From: a virus
Length of the DNA stretch: 64,000 nucleotides
Virus record (IMG/VR): IMGVR_UViG_3300049432_000151
Span: 1-64,000 of that record
Reading direction: 5' to 3' (one strand)
Below are positions 51,066-58,900 of this stretch, piece by piece. Below the pieces are notes generated by a model. That model saw only the letters and a program-made list of their open reading frames with translations. It was not told where the DNA came from and did no database searches. The position numbers were made by a program, and so were the translations under genes. Position 1 is the stretch's first letter, and each line of letters begins with the position of its first letter.

Positions 51066-51472
51066 GCGTCGAGTGGGATCCGAAATTTGATGCGCAGCTC
51101 GATGACGTCATCCGGAAGAAGCTCACGAACATCGTCCGTCGAATAGCGCGAAAGGTTGACGACCTGTTTCGATTGCCGAAGTCGGGCCGCTTCTACGGTA
51201 AGCATCAAGCCTCCGCACCAGGCGAGGCTCCGGGCATTGAGACGGCCGCGCTGCGAAAAAGCGTGACAACGTCCGTACAGAAAGTGGGCGACTCCTGGGC
51301 GGGAGACGTCGGCCCCTCACTGCAATCAGGTCGGGCGGAGATCGCCAGCATGCTGGAGTTCGGAACGTCGAACATCGAGCCCCGACCAGCCTGGCGGCCG
51401 GCACTTGAAGCGGTCATCGCTGAAGAAGAGCGAGTTGGCAGCAACACAGTCACAATCACAACGGAGGCCTGA
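51062..51472 (+). CDS. HK97 gp10-like tail-joining protein
   Basis: 136 residues from GTG 51062. It has the gp10 pattern with SGRFYGKHQASAPGEAPGIE and MLEFGTSNIEPRPAWRPALE, which marks a neck or tail-completion protein. GTGA overlap with the previous gene. Confidence 0.82.
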   Translation: MSVEWDPKFDAQLDDVIRKKLTNIVRRIARKVDDLFRLPKSGRFYGKHQASAPGEAPGIETAALRKSVTTSVQKVGDSWAGDVGPSLQSGRAEIASMLEFGTSNIEPRPAWRPALEAVIAEEERVGSNTVTITTEA

Positions 51473-51885
51473 TGCAGAGTGTCAAGCAGAGTCTCCGCGC
51501 GCGAGCGATCGCGGACGCGACGCTCGTTGCCGCGTTGGGTGGGCAGTACTTCTATCACCGCAATCCCGCAACGTCGCTCAGTCAGCTGCTGACCGATGCG
51601 ACCAAAGCGGTCGTGACGTACTGGCTCGTCGTCGGAACGCCGGATGAGGAACTGCCGAGGTCCGACGAGTTGTATCAGATGGACATTTGGTCGAAGACCG
51701 CAGACAAGAACGACGCGGTCGCGGAGCTGCTCGTTGCACGCTTCGATCAGAAGCCGCTCGCTATGACAGGCCGCCGGCTCGGCCGCATCGTGCACGTCGC
51801 TCCAGTGCTCGAGTTCTATGAGCCCGAGACCGAGCTTCACCACAAAGCGATTCAGTTTCGAATCATCAGCTACGCCGCATCGTAA
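51472..51885 (+). CDS. Tail completion protein (DUF3168-like)
   Basis: 137 residues. ALRARAIADATLVAALGG-type start (SLRARAIADATLVAALGGQY), central ELYQMDIWSKTADKNDAVAE, strand-rich end. Matches gp17/DUF3168 tail terminators at the head-proximal tail end. Followed by a gap with a small hairpin. Confidence 0.78.
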   Translation: MQSVKQSLRARAIADATLVAALGGQYFYHRNPATSLSQLLTDATKAVVTYWLVVGTPDEELPRSDELYQMDIWSKTADKNDAVAELLVARFDQKPLAMTGRRLGRIVHVAPVLEFYEPETELHHKAIQFRIISYAAS

Positions 51886-51893
51886 CCAACTTT

Positions 51894-51907
51894 CGGCCGT
51901 TCGGCCG
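51894..51907 (+). repeat. Short CGGCCG hairpin before the tail tube gene
   Basis: Two CGGCCG motifs around TT form a stem in the 61-nt gap before the tail tube gene, one of few gaps in the late region. Confidence 0.4.
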
Positions 51908-51946
51908 GCTCACCACCAATCTCAAACCGCATAGAAGGAGATCACC

Positions 51947-52513
51947 ATGGGTGACGTAGCGAAACTTTTCAACGGGCCGGTGCAGATGCTTATCGACATC
52001 GCCGGCTCGCTCGCCGACATCGGCTTCACGAAGGGCGGCCTGAAGATCGATGTGACGCCGAAGGTGCAGGCGTTCACCGTTGATCAGCAGGGCGACACTG
52101 AAGTGAAGCGCGTGCTCAAAGGTGTCGACGTGAAGGTGATGTTCTCCTGCGCCGAGTACACGCTCGACAATCTGAAGCGTGCGCTGGTCAATGGCATCAC
52201 CCTTCAAGACGACGTTACGGCCACGAAGAAGAAGCTGTCCATCCGTCCTCTCGCTGGAAAGTCGTTGGCGGGGACGAAGTGGGTCTTTAAGCCGATCGAT
52301 CCGCTGACCGGCGTCGGCAGCATCGATGCGAACACGTGGGTCACGGTGCCGAAAGGCGTTCCGGATGAATCCACTGTGTCGCTCCTTCTGTCTCCGGACG
52401 ACCTGACGCTGATCCCGATCACGCTCGACTGTCTCCCGGATAGCGCGAACAAAGATGAGGTCATCTTCTTCGGCGACGGCTCCGTCGTCGACGCGAACGA
52501 GTCCGGCTTCTAA
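51947..52513 (+). CDS. Major tail tube protein
   Basis: 188 residues with a strong AAGGAG before ATG. It is strand-rich (LKIDVTPKVQAFTVDQQGDT, VKVMFSCAEYTLDNLKRALV) with ESTVSLLLSPDDLTLIPITL in the second half, as in siphophage tail tubes. It sits directly before the frameshifted chaperone genes, as is standard. Confidence 0.85.
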   Translation: MGDVAKLFNGPVQMLIDIAGSLADIGFTKGGLKIDVTPKVQAFTVDQQGDTEVKRVLKGVDVKVMFSCAEYTLDNLKRALVNGITLQDDVTATKKKLSIRPLAGKSLAGTKWVFKPIDPLTGVGSIDANTWVTVPKGVPDESTVSLLLSPDDLTLIPITLDCLPDSANKDEVIFFGDGSVVDANESGF

Positions 52514-52522
52514 ACGAAAGGA

Positions 52523-52543
52523 CGGGGAGGCTTGCCCTCCCCG
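52523..52543 (+). terminator. Perfect 8-bp hairpin after the tail tube gene
   Basis: CGGGGAGG, loop CTTGC, CCTCCCCG, with no T-run. It may stabilise the abundant tail tube mRNA end or reduce downstream expression of the chaperones. Confidence 0.55.
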
Positions 52544-52553
52544 CCTCAATTCA

Positions 52554-52904
52554 ATGTCAGAAACGAAACCGACCGAAGTTATCGATGCGGACGCGTTCGA
52601 TCCGCTCCCGACCCGCCAGGTCAAAATCGGCAGCAGCGCGTACGGCGCTCTCTCGGTCCTCGACGTGGACCAGCTGACGCTCATGAAGCTGAAGCGATTC
52701 GATGACCACCTGAAGCTGCTCGAGCTGAATGAGCAGATCGCGTTCATCTCCGGCCTGATCATGAAGTTCGTTCCGACGCTGCCGTCCGAAGTCCTTTCCG
52801 ACTGGCCTGCGAACAAGCTGATCTGGCTCCTCGGCAAGGTGACGGCTCCGCCCAAAGGCGAGGTGGCCGACCCTTTAGCGATGAGCCCAGCCGCATCGAA
52901 TTAG
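52554..52904 (+). CDS. Tail assembly chaperone G
   Basis: 116 residues in the zero frame from ATG 52554. Helical, with YGALSVLDVDQLTLMKLKRF and ELNEQIAFISGLIMKFVPTL, as in lambda gpG-type chaperones that coat the tape measure. It ends at TAG 52902-52904 shortly after a slippery site. A ribosome fraction would shift to the -1 frame to make the longer GT form. Confidence 0.85.
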   Translation: MSETKPTEVIDADAFDPLPTRQVKIGSSAYGALSVLDVDQLTLMKLKRFDDHLKLLELNEQIAFISGLIMKFVPTLPSEVLSDWPANKLIWLLGKVTAPPKGEVADPLAMSPAASN

Positions 52905-53182
52905 CGCAGCAGTTTGCGGCTCTCGCTGCGTTCTACGGCTGGGATCACGATTCGATGATGGGACTGTCGTCGCGTCAGGTGCAGGCGTATCACCGGCAGA
53001 TCGGCCGCCTCCGAGCCGCGAACGACATGCGTCTGCTGAGGATCATCCGAGCGCCTCATCTGAAGCCGGACGCGCAGAACGATCTGTGGCGTGAGCTGCA
53101 GCAGGAAGCGCGCGGCACCCCTGAGAAGACGATCACAGTTTCCAACAACGAAGAACTGAAGCATCTGCTACGCAGACAGTGA
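52554..53182 (+). CDS. Tail assembly chaperone G-T fusion by -1 frameshift
   Basis: The fused product reads 52554-52877 in frame 0 and continues from 52877 in the -1 frame to 53182, giving 209 residues. The T part starts SDEPSRIELAQQFAALAAFY and contains GLSSRQVQAYHRQIGRLRAA. The -1 frame has no own ATG before 52955 and no Shine-Dalgarno, which supports frameshifting rather than a separate gene. GT forms in other phages link the tape measure to the tail tube. Confidence 0.8.
52871..52877 (+). promoter_or_regulatory. Programmed -1 frameshift site CCCTTTA
   Basis: In the zero frame the codons are GAC CCT TTA, so the heptamer C CCT TTA fits X XXY YYZ exactly. After slippage the reading is CCC TTT AGC, entering the T frame. 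It lies 27 nt before the zero-frame stop. Confidence 0.85.
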
Positions 53183-53190
53183 GGTAATCG

Positions 53191-54693
53191 ATGGGTCTAC
53201 TCGGCAAATGGTTTGTCCGCGTCGAAGTCGACAAGGGCAAGGCGACGCGTGACGTCCGCCAATTTGAAGCCGACGTAGATCGTTCAGCAAAGGCGGTTCA
53301 GCGTTCTACCAAGCAGCTGGGTGGCGAATCGTTCAACCAGCTGAAGCGCGCGACGATGGGTTTCGACAACGTCGCGGAATCACTCGGCGACGTTGGCGGG
53401 AAAGCCGGCTCTCTCGTCGGAAAGATCACCCTCGTTACCCTCGCGCTGCAGCAGGGCTGGAGGGTCGGCCGATCGTTCGGGCAGGCGATCGGCGTCAACT
53501 ACGCAGCGTGGGACGGTCTGATTGGCAGCATCAAGACCCACACAAAAAGCGTCGTCGACAACATCGGCGACATCGAGCTCGCGCTGCTGCGAATCGCCAC
53601 ACTGCAGAACGTCGACGTCAACCAGGGCAACCTTCTCGCTCCGATCAAAGCCGGCAGCAGTCTTCGCGGAGCGCGCATGGGAATGTACATGGCGGATCCC
53701 GGTGCCGAGCTGGCGAAGCAGTTCCGGACCGAGCAGGAGAAGCTGGCCGACGTTATGGGCACCCGCCTGCTTCAGATGGACATTGAGGCCGCGCAGGTGA
53801 CGAACAACACGGTCCGTCTTCGCGACCTGACGCTCCAGATGATCGAGCGACAGGCCTACGAACTGAAGCAGCAGGGCTTCGATGAAACCGCGATTAAGTA
53901 CCTCACCGATCGCGCCAAGGCCGTGGAGCGGCTCAGAGCAGCGGAGGAAGACCGGCTCCCCACGTCCGGTGGTCCCGGCTTCTTGTCGGCGAAGCTGATG
54001 ACCCCGCAAACCGACGAAGAGGGACGACTCGCTGCAGCGGCGCAGTCGAACGACTTTGCCGCGGCGGTGGCCTCAGGAGCGCGCTCCTTCGCCGGGGCTA
54101 ACCTGACGGCCGCTCGCACGACACTTGGCAAGCTTTCCGACGAGTACCGTCGCAACGCCGAGACTATGGTGAACGTCTACCGCGATGCGACGATGGCGGT
54201 TGAGGGGCTGTTCACGGACGTTCTGTACGCCGGAATCACCGGCAACCTCGATCAGATCGATGACGCATTCAAAGCGACACTGAAAAGCATCGCGCGCGAG
54301 ATCTCGAGCTTCCTGGCGCAGAAAGCGGTGATGAAGCTCTTCGGTATGGCGCTCGGTGCCGGCGGCGGATTCGTGGCCGCGGCGGACGGCGGCGTGTTCA
54401 AGGGCGGCATCTCAACGCCGATGCGCGCATTCGCGTCAGGCGGCGTCGTGACTCAGCCCACCGTCGGCCTCGTCGGGGAGGGTCGATACAACGAAGCCGT
54501 CGTGCCTCTGCCTGACGGCAACTCGATACCGGTGGTTATGAGCGGCGACCGCGAGGTCGTGGTTCGCATCACGAACATGCTGGTCAATGATCCTGCCGCC
54601 GCTCGCGTGTCATCGGAGGAGATTATCAACACCGTTCAGACAGACATCCTCCGCGGCGGTCCGACCTACCGCGCGATCCGGTCGAGGAAATAG
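53191..54693 (+). CDS. Tail tape measure protein
   Basis: 500 residues. The N-terminal RVEVDKGKATRDVRQFEADV and SAKAVQRSTKQLG are typical of TMPs. Long helices and a hydrophobic part (SLVGKITLVTLALQQGW) follow. The C-terminus is Gly-rich (FGMALGAGGGFVAAADGGVF) with the TMP motif GLVGEGRYNEAVVPLPDG. It is short for a TMP, suggesting a tail of modest length. Confidence 0.88.
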   Translation: MGLLGKWFVRVEVDKGKATRDVRQFEADVDRSAKAVQRSTKQLGGESFNQLKRATMGFDNVAESLGDVGGKAGSLVGKITLVTLALQQGWRVGRSFGQAIGVNYAAWDGLIGSIKTHTKSVVDNIGDIELALLRIATLQNVDVNQGNLLAPIKAGSSLRGARMGMYMADPGAELAKQFRTEQEKLADVMGTRLLQMDIEAAQVTNNTVRLRDLTLQMIERQAYELKQQGFDETAIKYLTDRAKAVERLRAAEEDRLPTSGGPGFLSAKLMTPQTDEEGRLAAAAQSNDFAAAVASGARSFAGANLTAARTTLGKLSDEYRRNAETMVNVYRDATMAVEGLFTDVLYAGITGNLDQIDDAFKATLKSIAREISSFLAQKAVMKLFGMALGAGGGFVAAADGGVFKGGISTPMRAFASGGVVTQPTVGLVGEGRYNEAVVPLPDGNSIPVVMSGDREVVVRITNMLVNDPAAARVSSEEIINTVQTDILRGGPTYRAIRSRK

Positions 54694-54696
54694 CCA

Positions 54697-55071
54697 GTGC
54701 CGGCATACGAGGAGTTCCCGGTACTGTCGGACGAAGCGGTCATCCGTCACGGCAGGTTCAAGTACCAGCGGCCGAACGTGAAGACCGACTACGAGGCCGG
54801 GCCCGAAGAGGTTCGGCTCCTGACGAGTCAGGGTCGGTACAGCGAGATACCAGTCACGATGGTGCTCCGCGCTGACACGGACTTTCAAACTGTGATGACG
54901 TTCCTGGAAGCGCGCGGCATGGAAGCGGAGCCGTTCTACTACACGCATCCGTTCCTCGGTCGCGGGCTCGTTCGCTACAACTCCAGCGAGCTGGAAATCG
55001 ATCCGATCATCAACGGCAACCCGGCTTGGTTCCAAATCGAACTGGTCTTCCGAGGTCAGTGGAATGCTTAG
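54697..55071 (+). CDS. Minor tail protein (gpM-like position)
   Basis: 124 residues from GTG 54697. Contains EEFPVLSDEAVIRHGRFKYQ and VTMVLRADTDFQTVMTFLEA, and ends IELVFRGQWNA, a pattern of distal tail or tail-tip adaptor proteins. It is the first gene after the tape measure, as gpM in lambda, and overlaps the next by 8 nt. Confidence 0.7.
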   Translation: MPAYEEFPVLSDEAVIRHGRFKYQRPNVKTDYEAGPEEVRLLTSQGRYSEIPVTMVLRADTDFQTVMTFLEARGMEAEPFYYTHPFLGRGLVRYNSSELEIDPIINGNPAWFQIELVFRGQWNA

Positions 55072-55624
55072 CATCCCAGCGTTCGTCGCAGAGAAGGAGA
55101 AGCGCTCCGGGAAGGCGTTTCTCCACCTGCTCGAGATCGAATACTCGGACGGACAGTTCGTGAGGTACGTCCGGTACGACAAGCCGAACAGCGGCTGGGA
55201 AACTGAGCCGGGACAATGGCAGTCGTCGATCGCGCCCGACGGCTCACCACTCCTCTTCGAGGGTGTCTTCTGGTCGCCATTCCCGATGTCAAAGCCGACA
55301 CGGTCAGAGTCAGCGAACGGAGAGATTCCGGTACTCGACATCTCAATCTCCGGCGTAGGCCGAGAGATCGCTTCAATACTCGAGTTCTACGATATAGAGC
55401 AGCGGCCCGGGCGCACCGTCCGCGTTCACCCGGATCATCTCGCGGATCCGACAGCGAAGCGGGAATCGAAGTTCATCGTGAAGTCCGCGCGCGTGCTCGC
55501 CAACACCGCGATCATCACGGTGACACCGCTCATCTTCGACCCGCTGGCGACGTACCTCCCGCGGCAACGCGTCAGCTCGGCGAAGTTCCCCGGGATCCTC
55601 GGCGCCGGTCACTCCATTCGATAA
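55064..55624 (+). CDS. Minor tail protein (lambda L-like/DUF1833-type)
   Basis: 186 residues. Strand-rich with HLLEIEYSDGQFVRYVRYDK and IPVLDISISGVGREIASILE, ending VTPLIFDPLATYLPRQ. The position between gpM-like and NlpC/P60 genes matches lambda gpL, a tail-tip protein. No Fe-S cysteines are seen. Confidence 0.65.
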   Translation: MLSIPAFVAEKEKRSGKAFLHLLEIEYSDGQFVRYVRYDKPNSGWETEPGQWQSSIAPDGSPLLFEGVFWSPFPMSKPTRSESANGEIPVLDISISGVGREIASILEFYDIEQRPGRTVRVHPDHLADPTAKRESKFIVKSARVLANTAIITVTPLIFDPLATYLPRQRVSSAKFPGILGAGHSIR

Positions 55625-55627
55625 CAC

Positions 55628-55969
55628 ATGCGATTCTCACAGCAGGCCGCGCAGGCTCTCACCAGCCTGGTCGGGATGAAGTACGCCCGGATGAATTGCT
55701 GGCGTGTCGTCCAGTTCGCGTACAACGTGCAAGGCGTAAAGCTGCCCGACTACTGGTCAGCGCTTTCGCTGTTCCGAACGCTCGGTCCTACTGAGGAGCG
55801 TCAGCCGTTCGACGTGGCTGTCATTCGGAACCACTCGATCGTCACCAACCACGTCGGCCTCTACCTCGGCGACGGTCAGATCCTGCACTCCATGGAAGAC
55901 ACAGGCGTCGTCTGTCAGCCGCTCTCGCGCATCGAGCGAGTGGTCGGCTTCCTCCGCCTCCACACCTGA
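55628..55969 (+). CDS. NlpC/P60 tail-tip peptidase
   Basis: 113 residues. The catalytic set is MNCWRVVQFAY (Cys24), VTNHVGLYLGDG (His75) and ILHS (His87). It would cut peptidoglycan peptides during DNA entry, like lambda gpK, but is short and lacks the JAB-type first domain. Overlaps the J gene by 1 nt (TGATG). Confidence 0.85.
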   Translation: MRFSQQAAQALTSLVGMKYARMNCWRVVQFAYNVQGVKLPDYWSALSLFRTLGPTEERQPFDVAVIRNHSIVTNHVGLYLGDGQILHSMEDTGVVCQPLSRIERVVGFLRLHT

Positions 55970-58900
55970 TGATCAAAGTTCACGTACCCACTGGCCTGCC
56001 GACCTCTGGCGGGAAGCTGGAGTTCTGCTCGTACGAGCGCGACTTCCGTCCTGGCGCTTCGGTCGCGGACTACCTGATCGAGCTGGCCATCCTGCCGGAG
56101 CTCGTGTCACACGTCATCTACAACGGCGGATCGCTCTCACCGGAGAAGACTGTCCGGTATCGGACGAAGCCGAAGGGCTTCTGGCGCCGCATGCTCCGGC
56201 TGAGTCCCGCGAAAATCGCCGTCCTTCAGTCCGATCTCGAAGCAGCCACACCTCGCGACGGTGATGAGTTTCATGTCATCCCGAGCGTCGAAGGAAAGAA
56301 CGCCGCTCAGATCCTCGGAGCGGTAAGTGCCGCCGTCGTCATTGCCGCCGGCTTCTACGTTGGCGGTCCATCTGGAGCTCTGTTCGCGGCGAAGGCTTGG
56401 GGTCTCTACGCGTACGCCGCTGGATCGTTCGCCGGCTCGCTGCTCACACCGCGCGCGGACAACATCAAAGCGCCTGGCGACGACGGTCCGACAACTCACA
56501 CGTGGGGCGGTCTGCTGAATGAAGACCGAGAGGGCGTTCCCGTCCCCATTGTGTTCGGTAAGAACCGCACCGGCATCGTGCGTGTGGGCGCTTTCATCCG
56601 ACGCAGCAAAGGCATTCCAGGTTACACGAATGGCGTCGAGACGCTGCACATCCTCGGGCTCGTCTCAGTCGGTCCGGTGCACTCGATCGGCGACATTCGG
56701 GTGAACGACCAGCCGTACACGAACTTCCCCGGCGTGACCGTCGAGACGCGCCTGGGCACAACAGGCCAAGCGCCGCTGAAGGGTTTCAGCGTTGTAGCTA
56801 ACACGTTCCCGCTGAGTGTCGAGCTCACGCCGAGCGGCTACACCTATTCGACTCGCGCGAACTTTCCGGTTGATTCGCTTGAGGTGTTGCTCACGATCCC
56901 CGCTCTGTTCCACGTTGACGAGGATCGCGGCGAGCAGAAGACCAACGCGACGCGTTACCGGTACCGCCATCGCCTGAAGGGTGGAGCCTTCGGAGCGTGG
57001 ACGGATGTCGAGGTGAAACGCTCTTCGCGGAGCGCAGTGCTTGAGACCGTCCGCATCGAGAACCTCACACGCGGCGAGTACGACGTCGAGATCCAGTTTG
57101 TCAGCGCTGACCACGTCAATGACCAGCGTGATGCGTGGAAAATCTTCCTCACCGGTGTCACCGAGGAGCTGGAGGATCTACGCACGTATGACGGCTATGC
57201 AATGGTGGCTGTGCGCGCGATCGCGCGTGAGGACCTGAACGGGCAGATCCCGAACATCTCCGTACTCTGCGAAGGTCTCGAGCTGGAGACGTGGAACGGA
57301 TCCGGGTTCACAGCGCCGGCGTACCTTTCCGGTGCCGAGGAAATCGGCCGTTCCCCGGCGTGGATCATTCTGAAGCTGCTGCGCGACCGATCCGTCAGGG
57401 ATGCGGTAACAGGCGAATACACCTACGAGGCGTTCGGTCTCGGCGACTGGATCACGGACGATCAAATCGACCTCGACTCCTTCCTCACGCTCGCCGACCG
57501 CGCGAATGAGGCGGTAACCGCCAAGCGGATCGTGAAGGATTCGAACGGCGCTGAGAACGCCGAGGAGTTTCAGGAGCCGCGCTTCCTGCTCGACATCGTC
57601 GTCAACCAAGAGCAGCGCGCGCTCGAGCTCATTCGCACATTGTTGGCAACGTGCCGGGCATTCCTTGTCTTCTCTGGCAACCAGTGGCGAGTTGTCTGCG
57701 AGATGCCCAAGACGCCGGTTCAGCTCTTCACGATGGGCAACATCAAGAAGGGTTCCTTCTCGATCGCCTACAACGCAGACCGGACAATCAACGCCCTCGT
57801 CCCGCAGTTCATCGACGCGGATCGCGACTACGAATTCACGACACACGAGCCGATCGACGGCCCGGGTGTGACGCACTACAACCAGCCGCGACGTAGCGAA
57901 AACCAGCAGTTTGTGGGCATCACGCGCCGGACTCAGGTCATCCGCGAAGCGCTCTACAACCTGAACAAGCGGTGGTACATCCGTCGGTTGATCGGGTTCA
58001 CGGCCGGAACCGCCGGAATCCTTGCCGAAGCCGGAGATCTGATTCACGTACAGCACGACATCCCGCAGTGGGGCTTCGGCGGTTGCGCGCTTGCGAGTAC
58101 TCCCAACGGCCTCACCAGCTCGGACACTCTCGTCGTGCTCGGCCGCGAGGTCACCCTCGAGGCGGGTAAGACTTACCAGCTCGTCGTCCGATTCCAAGAT
58201 GGATCCCATGACGAAGGTGAGTCTCGCACCGTAGCGGACGGCCCTGGGACGTACAGTGCGCTCTACGTCACGACGCCGTTCTCACGCCCCGTACAGGAGA
58301 ACGACATCTGGTGGTTCGGCGAGGTCTCGCCGCAGCCGTGCACCGTCGTTGAGATCGCTGAGACGGACGGCGACGAGGATGAGCGGCAGCTTCTCGCCGT
58401 CGAGTACAACGAGTCGATCGAGAACGACGAGACGGTCGTCGTCGTACCGCAGTTGTCGAACCTGCCGAGGTTCCTCGCTCCCCCTCCTCCGATCACATCG
58501 GGCGAAGCGAAAGAGATCATCTCCGCGCGCAACGATGGCCGGTGGTCATCGACGATCGTCGTCCAGTGGACGCCACCGACAGCGCAGAGCGGCTACGGGG
58601 TTTACTCGCACGCCGATGTAGACATTTCGTTCGATGGCGGCACGTCGTGGGTGCCGGCGCCGAACGGCCAAGGGCTGGGCTCCGACTACCGCATCACGGA
58701 CGCAGAGCACGGCACTCCGTACAAGTTCCGCATCACACCTATCTCCACACGTGGTATCGCGAACCGGGCAGGCGCGTTCACGACAGCGTCACTGACGACA
58801 CAGGGCAAAACGACCGCACCGCCGACACCGACCGGTTTCGTTGGTGCGGTGGAGGATGGCGTATTCCTCTTCTCGTGGAACCCGGTTGCAATCGATGACC

